A program made the position numbers and the translations under genes. Of a DNA stretch of 11,270 nucleotides, positions 1 through 6,686 are shown piece after piece. Below the pieces are notes generated by a model. The model was given only the letters and a program-made list of their open reading frames with translations, was not told where the DNA came from and searched no databases. The stretch is from Minisyncoccota bacterium. Lineage in GTDB: Bacteria; Patescibacteriota; Minisyncoccia; Minisyncoccales; CG1-02-41-26. How positions within the stretch are numbered: the stretch's first letter is position 1; each line of letters begins with the position of its first letter. The DNA lies in assembly GCA_028712605.1 (NCBI GenBank), contig JAQTPV010000019.1, forward strand, positions 1 through 11,270, read 5' to 3'.

Positions 1-3000
1 CTTCAAGATCTATGTTGATGACTCTGATTCAGACAAGTTAGTAATTGCCACCTCTTCCTCTGCTAATCTGTTAACCATTATGCAGAACGGTTATGTTGGT
101 ATTGGGACAAGTTCTTCACAGTCTCTTTTAGATGTGTCTGGAGTAATCCGTTCTACGGACTATACTGGGATGCCGCCTGCTGGTACTGGTGGAATTGGTG
201 TGGAATTATACTATTATCCTGACATTAGCACTGGTTATTTATTATCTTTTGACCGTAGTGGTGGAGAGTATAAAAAGTTAGTGATGGAGGGAGTGCCGCT
301 TCTTTTAAATGAAGGCAGTGGTGGCAATGTTGGTATTGGTACAACCACTCCTAATGCAACATTATCAATCAAAGCCGTAACTAATGTTCGCCCTTTCCAA
401 ATCGCCTCATCCTCTGGTAGTGATTTATTAGTTGTTGATACTAATGGTTATGTTGGCATTGGCACTTCCGCACCGCAAGATACTTTAGACGTAAATGGTT
501 CCATCATTACAACAGGGATACAAGACCCCAGCAAAATTATGAAGGTGTTTTTCGCAGGAGCGTCAGATCAATCAATTGATTATGATGAGTATTCTTCAGA
601 TGATGCTGCACAAGCAGCCTATGTTAGCGGTTTTAGTTACTACAGATTGAAAATAACAGCTGTTAATGCGGGAGGGTCTCTTATAGGGCAAGTGCAAGTT
701 TATAATGGGGCAAATTTAATAACACCAAGCAATATGACCTCTACTAGCACTCCAAGTCCTTATGTTTCATCGGCTAGCAGTAGTTGGGAGGGGGATTCTA
801 ATTGGAGAATTTGGTATGCTTTTGACTCATATATTGGCTCAAGCCCATCAGGACATATGGGATGGCATTATAATTCTGTATTGCCTAATTGGATTAAAAT
901 ATATTTAGGGCAGGCATACCCGGCAACATCTTATAAAATATATTCTACTAGCCATAACTATTGTCCTTCGGCTTGGACGTTTGAGGGATCGAATACGGGC
1001 GCCTTTAGTGGAGAAGAAGCTGTTCTTGATTCTAGGAGTGGTATAGCTAATTGGGGGGCTGATACAGCAGTAACTTACGGCGTTAACACTCTTATTGCCT
1101 ATTCTGAATCCACCATTGTTAATCAAGGTTCATATTCACTAAAAGTTGTTGCGCCACAAACTACTAGTTTAAATAATACCTTAACGCGAACGCTAGGTAG
1201 CCCAATAAATTTAACAGGCGCCAACACGATTAAGCTTGATATTCGTTCTTCTCGGACAGGTAGTAATATAAAAATAGGCCTTCACGATTCAGGAGGGGTG
1301 ACTACTGAAACAACGCCCGATGTCACCTCTGCTGATGCCTGGCAGACAGTAAGTTGGGATGTGTCGGGAGTTAGTAATGGCGACAAAGATGCCATCGATA
1401 GAATCATTGTGACCATTACCAATGCAGATGCGACCACTACTTTCTATTTAGATAATATGTATGCAACAGGGGGTGTTTTAAATGATATCGCATTCACAAC
1501 GAATGGCACAGAAAGAATGAGGATTAATAGTGCAGGTAACTTAGGTCTTGGCTCTACTACCCCTGCCTCTTTATTATCTGTAGCTGGGAATAGTTATTTC
1601 GCAGGCGACTCTACTACCACGGGCAACAATTATTTCGTTAATCTCTCCGCTGGCTCCATACCCTTTATTGGGACTAATGGATTATTATCTCAAAATAACT
1701 CTAATTTATATTGGGATAACACAAATTCAAGATTGGGGATTGGAAGCTCAACTCCGTATTCCACTTTGGATATTAGAGGTATAGTCAATACAAATCCTTT
1801 CAGGATTGCCTCTTCAAGTGGAGCTTCGCTTTTAACAATTGACCAGAGCGGGAATATTGGCCTTGGGACAGCCAGCCCTACAGTAAAATTTGACTTTGGA
1901 TCTGGTAGCGTAGGCGCGCCGTCTGATAATAGCGCGGGTATGAAGATTAAGATGTTTGGTGATGGTTCAGGTAATAATGATTGGGGTATGGGGGTTAATA
2001 CTAATGAATGGTGGACACTGCTTGGTGGCGCCACTTCTGCTACTAAATATAACATCTATGCCAACAGCGCAACTCCGGCAGCATTATTTACCATTCAAGG
2101 CGATGGCAAGGTAGGTATTGGCACCACCACTCCCTCTGTGCCTTTACACATTGTTGGTACCGACATAACTGGGCCGGCTTGGGTAAGCGGGGATGATTTG
2201 GCAGTTTTTGAAAACAATGACTATGCCAATATATTTTTATTAACTGCCACGAGTGGCTATGCCACTATTGGTTTTGCCGATAAAGATAATCGTGCTGCTG
2301 GATTTATACAATATTATCATGGTACGGATCTTCTTACTTTTGGCGCCAATGGAAATAGTAGGATGACTATTACTAATAATGGAAAGGTAGGTATTAATAC
2401 TCAAGCACCAACAACTACTCTTGAAGTATATGACACAGCCACCTCTACTTTAACTATTACTTCTGCTTCAAGTACAGCCAGGGATGCCGTTTTGTCTTTT
2501 AGAACTGGGGCCACCCCAACCGAGAACTTCAAAATCTATGTTGACGACTCTGATTCAGACAAGTTAGTTATCGCCACTTCCACAAGTGGCAATCTGCTGA
2601 CAATAACTCAAGGCGGTTATTTGGGCATCGGCACTTCCTCCCCAAGCTGGTTTGTGCAAATAAAAAAAGACCAAAATAACTATACCCCAATGATTTTAGA
2701 AAATGCTACAGCTGGGAGTGCTGCAAGAACACTCTTTGCACTTGTTGAGAATAATGCTACTGCTAAACAATTGGAAGTAGGATATTTGAATACGTCATTT
2801 ACCTTAGGTGCAGGCTATGAAACTATGCCAGCTAGCGCAGGATATATCCTTGCTAACTCAGGAGCTACTGGGGGCCTTTCGATTATTACAGGAGCTGATG
2901 CTCCTATTCAATTTTCAACAGGAGGCACCGCTACTGCGAATAAAAGAATGATAATAACTGGGGCTGGTAATATTGGTGTTGGTACCACCACTCCCGATAA

Positions 3001-4015
3001 GACCTTAACGGTTAGGGGGGTTGCTAATATTAATCCTTTTGGGGTAGCCAGTTCATCTGGGGTAGATTTATTAACCGTAAACCAATCTGGTAATATTGGC
3101 ATCGGCACATCAAGTCCATCATATAAGTTGGATGTTGGGGGCGCGATCAGGCAGACGAATGCCCAAAACTGCGCTGTGCTGAACGCAGATGCCGATGGTC
3201 AGCTTATTTGTACCGAGTCGTCTTTGAGGTATAAAGAGAATATTGAGGATTTGAGTTTTGACCAAGATAAGTTTTTGTCCCTTGAACCCAGGACATTCAC
3301 ATTTAAAAAAGATTTGCCGTTTAATATGCCAGGGGGACAGATTGGGTTTATCGCCGAAGAGGTGGAAAGTATTTTTCCTGAACTTGTGCAGTATAAGGAT
3401 GGTCAACTCGATACCGTGAAATATCAAAATCTGCCAATTTATCTTTATGCCATTGTTAAGGAACAGCAAAAAGAGATTGAAAACTTAAAGGCACTTTCTG
3501 TCCAACAAAATATTGGCGGCTCTTTAGTTTTAGCTGAACCTATAAGGGCTAGCTTAGCGTCCATTGGCATTGAAATTAGCGCTAGCGGAGCGATAGGGGT
3601 TAAAAAAATAAAAACAGAGGAGATTGAGGTTGGTTCTCCTGAAAAGAGAACGGGCATTACGATTTATGATGAAGAAACGGGTGAACCATACTGCATCAAG
3701 ATGAAGGCTGGAGCAATGATTAGCGTGGTCGGCAAGTGTGAAGTACTAAACCCAGCAAATCTTAGCGGTAGCAAAGGATTAGTACCCGGGCCTAATTTGT
3801 CTCCTGAAGCGTTTCAGCAAGTAGAGTCAACTTCAGCATCTGCGCTTCAGCCAGAGGCACAAGTAAATCCCCAAGAACAGTCTTCCGTTGAACAACTTAC
3901 TCCAGCATCAGAACCAATGGAGGAACCTGCTTCAGCCGAGCTAATTCCAATTGAGCAACCTCAAGTTGAACAACCGGTTTTGCAAAGCGAACCCATATCA
4001 ATACCGACCGAATAA
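1..4015 (+). CDS. Giant repeat-containing surface fibre protein with C-terminal peptidase S74 chaperone domain (5'-partial)
   Basis: The reading frame is open from base 2 with no stop, so the true start lies upstream; 1337 residues are visible (residue 1 = codon 2-4). About eleven copies of a G-[NYK]-[VIL]-G-[ILV]-G-[TS]-x-[TSA]-P motif followed by a short 'LDV/LSV' strand are spread from residue 29 to about 1047. Motifs of this type are typical of stalk repeats in fibre proteins. Residues 213-360 resemble a discoidin (F5/8C) fold and residues 368-488 a carbohydrate-binding jelly roll. Residues 1073-1165 match peptidase S74, the intramolecular chaperone of phage tail spikes, which trimerises a fibre and then cuts itself off; Ser1073 and Lys1078 have the expected spacing. 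A short heptad-like helix, a small two-Cys domain (Cys1231, Cys1246) and a Pro/Glu/Gln-rich tail follow. No membrane anchor is visible at the C-terminus. A trimeric surface adhesin is likely; a role in binding host cells is inference. It is the only gene left of the promoter at 4071. Confidence 0.85.
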   Translation, partial: FKIYVDDSDSDKLVIATSSSANLLTIMQNGYVGIGTSSSQSLLDVSGVIRSTDYTGMPPAGTGGIGVELYYYPDISTGYLLSFDRSGGEYKKLVMEGVPLLLNEGSGGNVGIGTTTPNATLSIKAVTNVRPFQIASSSGSDLLVVDTNGYVGIGTSAPQDTLDVNGSIITTGIQDPSKIMKVFFAGASDQSIDYDEYSSDDAAQAAYVSGFSYYRLKITAVNAGGSLIGQVQVYNGANLITPSNMTSTSTPSPYVSSASSSWEGDSNWRIWYAFDSYIGSSPSGHMGWHYNSVLPNWIKIYLGQAYPATSYKIYSTSHNYCPSAWTFEGSNTGAFSGEEAVLDSRSGIANWGADTAVTYGVNTLIAYSESTIVNQGSYSLKVVAPQTTSLNNTLTRTLGSPINLTGANTIKLDIRSSRTGSNIKIGLHDSGGVTTETTPDVTSADAWQTVSWDVSGVSNGDKDAIDRIIVTITNADATTTFYLDNMYATGGVLNDIAFTTNGTERMRINSAGNLGLGSTTPASLLSVAGNSYFAGDSTTTGNNYFVNLSAGSIPFIGTNGLLSQNNSNLYWDNTNSRLGIGSSTPYSTLDIRGIVNTNPFRIASSSGASLLTIDQSGNIGLGTASPTVKFDFGSGSVGAPSDNSAGMKIKMFGDGSGNNDWGMGVNTNEWWTLLGGATSATKYNIYANSATPAALFTIQGDGKVGIGTTTPSVPLHIVGTDITGPAWVSGDDLAVFENNDYANIFLLTATSGYATIGFADKDNRAAGFIQYYHGTDLLTFGANGNSRMTITNNGKVGINTQAPTTTLEVYDTATSTLTITSASSTARDAVLSFRTGATPTENFKIYVDDSDSDKLVIATSTSGNLLTITQGGYLGIGTSSPSWFVQIKKDQNNYTPMILENATAGSAARTLFALVENNATAKQLEVGYLNTSFTLGAGYETMPASAGYILANSGATGGLSIITGADAPIQFSTGGTATANKRMIITGAGNIGVGTTTPDKTLTVRGVANINPFGVASSSGVDLLTVNQSGNIGIGTSSPSYKLDVGGAIRQTNAQNCAVLNADADGQLICTESSLRYKENIEDLSFDQDKFLSLEPRTFTFKKDLPFNMPGGQIGFIAEEVESIFPELVQYKDGQLDTVKYQNLPIYLYAIVKEQQKEIENLKALSVQQNIGGSLVLAEPIRASLASIGIEISASGAIGVKKIKTEEIEVGSPEKRTGITIYDEETGEPYCIKMKAGAMISVVGKCEVLNPANLSGSKGLVPGPNLSPEAFQQVESTSASALQPEAQVNPQEQSSVEQLTPASEPMEEPASAELIPIEQPQVEQPVLQSEPISIPTE
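2..118 (+). repeat. Fibre module of type 'FKIYVDDSDSDKLVIAT', copy 1 (cut by the window edge)
   Basis: The first 41 bases differ at only two positions from 2528-2568. Over 117 bases, about 73% are identical by my count. Both copies encode F-K-I-Y-V-D-D-S-D-S-D-K-L-V-I-A-T followed by a GIGT motif. The better preservation at the start suggests recent duplication or gene conversion there. Confidence 0.85.
326..499 (+). repeat. 57-residue fibre module, copy 1
   Basis: This protein-level repeat unit runs 'NVGIGTTTP', a strand, '[VN]xxPF.[IV]ASSSG..LL', a strand, 'NGYVGIGT' and 'LDV'. It recurs at 1730-1900 and 2969-3142 with the same length and order. The unit holds two GIGT motifs, so it looks like a duplicated pair of stalk repeats. 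Confidence 0.8.
638..1081 (+). other. Discoidin (F5/8C)-like module in the fibre protein
   Basis: Residues 213-360 carry typical discoidin features: 'YYRLKITAVN', 'AFDS', a Trp-rich stretch, 'WIKIYLGQ', 'YKIYS', 'P-S-A-W-T-F-E-G-S-N-T-G' and 'LDSRSG'. Modules of this family bind glycans or other surface ligands. The strand 'YYRLKIT...QVQVY', normally the last of the fold, comes first here and is not seen again after the 'LDSRSG' strand. The family call rests on motif recognition only. Confidence 0.6.
1103..1465 (+). other. Carbohydrate-binding-like jelly-roll module in the fibre protein
   Basis: Residues 368-488 follow the discoidin-like module directly. They show the strand pattern of galactose-binding-like or CBM jelly rolls: 'GSYSLKVVA', 'LTGANTIKLDIRSS', 'NIKIGLHDSGG', 'WQTVSWDVSGV', 'IDRIIVTI' and a closing 'TFYLDNMYA'. 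The fold is inferred from pattern and its ligand is unknown. The fibre repeats resume right after it. Confidence 0.5.
1730..1900 (+). repeat. 57-residue fibre module, copy 2
   Basis: This is the second copy of the module seen at 326-499: 'RLGIGSSTP', 'NTNPFRIASSSGASLLTI', 'GNIGLGTASP'. It follows the discoidin/CBM insert and one extra GIGT motif. Confidence 0.8.
2528..2644 (+). repeat. Fibre module of type 'FKIYVDDSDSDKLVIAT', copy 2
   Basis: This partner of 2-118 ends at the motif 'GYLGIGTSSP'. Upstream of it are 'TLTITSASSTARDAVLSF' and 'TPTEN', which predicts that the unseen sequence left of the window encodes a similar lead-in. Confidence 0.85.
2969..3142 (+). repeat. 57-residue fibre module, copy 3
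   Basis: This is the third copy of the module: 'NIGVGTTTP', 'NINPFGVASSSGVDLLTV', 'GNIGIGTSSP', 'LDVGG'. It is the last stalk unit before the two-cysteine segment and the S74 domain. Confidence 0.8.
3218..3496 (+). other. Peptidase S74 (intramolecular chaperone) domain with predicted self-cleavage site
   Basis: Within the fibre gene, residues 1073-1165 begin with S-S-L-R-Y-K-E-N-I, the form of the S74 entry motif (S-D-x-R-x-K-x-x-I). Ser1073 (codon 3218-3220) and Lys1078 (3233-3235) are five residues apart, the spacing of the catalytic dyad in this family (Ser587/Lys592 in the eukaryotic homologue MYRF). Cleavage would fall just before Ser1073 and release a fragment of 265 residues. The usual Asp after the Ser is Ser here. 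Later family hallmarks are present: a 'LEPRTFTFK' strand, 'GFIAEEV', 'FPELV', and a final helix 'LYAIVKEQQKEIENLKAL'. Two cysteines (residues 1057 and 1070) lie directly upstream of the cut and could crosslink a trimer; that is inference. Confidence 0.85.
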
Positions 4016-4106
4016 CAGGGGAGCAGGATTTACTATCTGGACAATAGGCTCTGAGAGATTATTTTCACAATTGGCAGATTATGTTTTTTAGGTTAAAATA
4101 AACATT
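4016..4106. other. Intergenic gap between fibre gene and operon
   Basis: These 91 bp hold the promoter at 4071-4099. I see no stem-loop with a following T run, so no intrinsic terminator for the fibre gene is recognisable. No small ORF or RNA gene is evident. Confidence 0.6.
4071..4099 (+). promoter_or_regulatory. Sigma70-type promoter for the ligase-FtsZ-GalU operon
   Basis: A -35 box TTGGCA (4071-4076, 5 of 6 matches to TTGACA) and a -10 box TAAAAT (4094-4099, 5 of 6 to TATAAT) are separated by exactly 17 bp. The expected transcript start is about 4105-4107, where an ATG lies (4107-4109), so the mRNA may be leaderless. It sits in the only sizeable gap in the window. Later genes have much shorter gaps and no comparable promoter, so it may drive everything to the right edge. 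Confidence 0.65.
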
Positions 4107-6671
4107 ATGAGCAAGCCGCTTCTTTTAAGCTCAAACTTAAGGGGAGGGCAAGTCTTTATAATTAATCTTATGTCCAAAACGTTCAGTTTTTTAACCAAAA
4201 TCTCTATCTATGGCTTAGTATTCTTAATGCCATTATTTTTCTTGCCATTTACTGTTGAACCGTTTGAATTCAACAAGATTTATTTACTTTTCTTTTTAAC
4301 TGCAGTTGGCGTTTTAGCATGGTTAGCGGGCATGATTTTTAATCAAAAACAACTGAAGTTCAATCGGACTCGTTTGGACATATTCGTACTCATTTATCTG
4401 TTGGTTATGGTTTTGAGCGCGGCGCTTTCTTTAGACAAAAATGCTAGCATCTTTGGTTTTTATGGCAGGGCTTGGCCATCATTGTTGGGCATTCTATCGT
4501 TAGGAGGATTTTACTTTTTAATTGTTAATAATGTTGGGTTTGCAGAAGGGGACAGGGCCAAGGTGTCCGTTGTAAGTTTGGTCAAAGTTTTATCGGTTTC
4601 TACGCTTTTGGGCCTTTTGATCAGCTATGCTTCTTTGTTGGGTATCTGGGATAAGATTGGCAAAGTGATTCCTTTCATACCACAATTAATGAAAATTAGG
4701 GCCTTTAGCACAGTGGGCGGATTTTTCATTGAAGGCTATCTCATTGATTCTCTGGAAGCTTTCTGTTTGTTTTTGGGCTTCACGTTGCCTCTTTTAGTGG
4801 TTTGGACGGCTTTTTCCCATCAGCAGAATAGAAAGACTGGCTTATGGAATTATTTTTTTATTATTCCACTTTTGGTTTTAGGGTTCATCATGATGGCTTT
4901 GGTTAACTTTTGGCCAGCCTGGCTGTCTTTAACTTTAGCTTTGGTGGCATTTTTAGCTTTAGCCTTAAGGAGCAGGTTGTTTAGAGACAAAATCAATCGT
5001 TTGGCCTTGGTGATGATTATGCTGGGTTTATCTTTATTCTTTTTAGTACCCGCCCTGTTCGGATTTAGTAACCCGCTTATTAAAGTTTTAGCTCAAAATA
5101 AGATTATTGGCGGGTTGCAAAATAAAATTATTATTAGCGCTTTGCCTCAAAATGTAGATTGGGGGTTGGCTATCAATGGGGTAAAGGCTAACCCAATCTT
5201 GGGTGCTGGGGTAGGGAACCTGCCTTACGTTTTTTCCAAATATAAACCCGAGAGCTTCCAGAAAGGTCCATTTTGGCAATTCCGTTTTGATAGATTAAGT
5301 AGTGATTGGGCAGAGAGGCTGGCCACCACTGGCTTAGTGGGGTCATTGGTTTATTTACTTTTGGTTGTGATGGTGGTGATTTTTAGCTTAGGTTTTTTGA
5401 AGATGAGCATCAAGAGGGCTCAAGATGGGGTTGATCGAGAAATCAGCTTTCAAGAAGTGGGTTTTGCGATAGTGATGTTTGTAGGTTTAATTTCTCTATT
5501 AATTAGTCAGATATTCTATTATCAAAATACTACTTTGGCTTTTTACTTTTGGTTAATGCTGGGACTGTCTTCTGCTGGTTGGTCCTTGGCTCAGCAGAAA
5601 GAGAAGAAATTTGACTTTCAGGACTTTCCGGAATTGGGTTTAATTTTTACAGTTGTATTTATTGTGTTGACTATTGGTTTAGTTTTAATTTGCTTGCCAT
5701 TAGTCCAGAATTATTGGGCGGATGTAAATTATAGGAATTATTTAGTCAGCTCTGGTCAGGATATCGCCAAATTGGAATCGGCTGCTAAAATGGCTGGTGA
5801 TCAGGCTACTTATCATACAGTTTTGTCTTTAGCTTACTTTAAAAAGTTTAGTGAAGAGATTGCCAAGCCTCAACCAGATCCTCAGGTAGTGCGTAATATG
5901 CTTTTATTGACTAGACAAGAAGCCAATAAGGCTATGACATCTGGCTCAAATAGGGTAGTTGCTCAAGAATTGGCAGGCGTTGTATATCGGGACATGAGGG
6001 CTCCGGCTTTAACCTTAGCTACTGTGGCTATTGATAATTTAGAAAAGTCTTTGCAGAATAATCCCGATGATCAAAAGGTTCTCTCTGATTTAGACCAAAT
6101 AAAAAAGCTGGCCCAAGAATTTGAGCAAATGCCGTTGGTGGCTTTTGAAAGGGCAGTAAGTCTAGACCCTCAAAATCCAGTTTTGCTAACCGAGCTGGGC
6201 AAACTTAAAAAAGATCAAAATGATTTAGCGGCGGCTAAAAGTCTGTTTGAGAAAGCTATCGCCCAAAGAGCCGATTACATTTTTCCTTATTTGCAGCTTT
6301 CCTTAATTTATGAGGCTGAGGGCAACAGTAAAGAAGCCACTGCTTTGTTAGAGGGAGTTGTGCAGCAGGCCCCGACGTGGGTGGAAGCAAGATTCCATTT
6401 AGGCAGGCTATATTACAACGATAAAAATTATGACAGCGCTATTCAGCAATTCCAGCAGGCCTTGAGGTATTACCCCGATCATTCTAATTCGATGTATTCT
6501 TTAGCTAAGATTTATGAAAAGCGGGGCGAAAACCAAAAAGCCCTCCAGCTCTTAGAGAGAGTATTGGAGCTTAATCCTAATAATCAAGACGTTATTAAGG
6601 AGATTGATTCTTTGAACGGCAGCATCCAAGCTTCAAGTTCAACTGCAGAGGGTGATAAACTAAAGAAGTAA
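4107..6671 (+). CDS. O-antigen ligase/polymerase-like membrane protein with C-terminal TPR domain
   Basis: This 854-residue protein has roughly 12 hydrophobic segments between residues 28 and 534. A large polar loop at about 325-410 contains 'NPILGAGVGNLPYVFSKYKP' (from residue 362), then 'FRFDRLSSDWAERLATTGLVG'. That is the signature of the Wzy_C/WaaL O-antigen ligase family, which transfers lipid-linked glycans to an acceptor outside the membrane. Residues 676-840 form about four TPR-like helix pairs ('AFERAVSLDPQNP', 'SLFEKAIAQRADY', 'AIQQFQQALRYYPDH', 'ALQLLERVLELNPNN'), suited to binding a partner protein. The acceptor is unknown; lipid, S-layer or pilin glycosylation are all possible. 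The start is uncertain: ATG 4107 fits a leaderless transcript from the promoter, but an in-frame ATG at 4170 begins the part that looks conserved (MSKTFSFLTKISIYG) and would give 833 residues. The FtsZ-like gene follows 15 bp later. Confidence 0.85.
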   Translation: MSKPLLLSSNLRGGQVFIINLMSKTFSFLTKISIYGLVFLMPLFFLPFTVEPFEFNKIYLLFFLTAVGVLAWLAGMIFNQKQLKFNRTRLDIFVLIYLLVMVLSAALSLDKNASIFGFYGRAWPSLLGILSLGGFYFLIVNNVGFAEGDRAKVSVVSLVKVLSVSTLLGLLISYASLLGIWDKIGKVIPFIPQLMKIRAFSTVGGFFIEGYLIDSLEAFCLFLGFTLPLLVVWTAFSHQQNRKTGLWNYFFIIPLLVLGFIMMALVNFWPAWLSLTLALVAFLALALRSRLFRDKINRLALVMIMLGLSLFFLVPALFGFSNPLIKVLAQNKIIGGLQNKIIISALPQNVDWGLAINGVKANPILGAGVGNLPYVFSKYKPESFQKGPFWQFRFDRLSSDWAERLATTGLVGSLVYLLLVVMVVIFSLGFLKMSIKRAQDGVDREISFQEVGFAIVMFVGLISLLISQIFYYQNTTLAFYFWLMLGLSSAGWSLAQQKEKKFDFQDFPELGLIFTVVFIVLTIGLVLICLPLVQNYWADVNYRNYLVSSGQDIAKLESAAKMAGDQATYHTVLSLAYFKKFSEEIAKPQPDPQVVRNMLLLTRQEANKAMTSGSNRVVAQELAGVVYRDMRAPALTLATVAIDNLEKSLQNNPDDQKVLSDLDQIKKLAQEFEQMPLVAFERAVSLDPQNPVLLTELGKLKKDQNDLAAAKSLFEKAIAQRADYIFPYLQLSLIYEAEGNSKEATALLEGVVQQAPTWVEARFHLGRLYYNDKNYDSAIQQFQQALRYYPDHSNSMYSLAKIYEKRGENQKALQLLERVLELNPNNQDVIKEIDSLNGSIQASSSTAEGDKLKK
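4157..4170 (+). promoter_or_regulatory. Possible second -10 element and alternative start of the ligase gene
   Basis: A perfect TATAAT (4157-4162) lies seven bases before the in-frame ATG at 4170. No -35 box is visible 16-18 bp upstream. A GGAGG at 4143-4147 is more than 20 bases from this ATG, too far for normal ribosome binding. It could be an internal leaderless start or chance in AT-rich DNA. Confidence 0.25.
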
Positions 6672-6686
6672 TATAGCGAAGATTTT

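Noticed and set aside
326..3142. Regular repeats that might suggest a CRISPR array or tandem DNA repeats
   Set aside because: The repeats are conserved as protein, irregularly spaced, diverged at the DNA level and in frame, so they are fibre modules.
3119..3469. A 116-residue open frame on the minus strand over the S74 region, and similar minus-strand frames at 1690-2055, 6584-6850 and 10360-10661
   Set aside because: They lie wholly or largely inside convincing + strand genes, show no recognisable domains, and have compositions expected from reading the antisense of those genes.
1..4015. Prophage origin of the fibre gene because of its tail-fibre-type S74 domain
   Set aside because: No other phage gene is present in the window, and the right side is housekeeping genes. 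Similar GIGT-repeat fibres are, to my knowledge, common in Patescibacteria chromosomes; a distant phage ancestry of the domain is still possible.
4049..4057. Palindrome CTCTGAGAG as a possible terminator of the fibre gene
   Set aside because: The loop would be a single base and no T run follows directly, so it cannot act as an intrinsic terminator.
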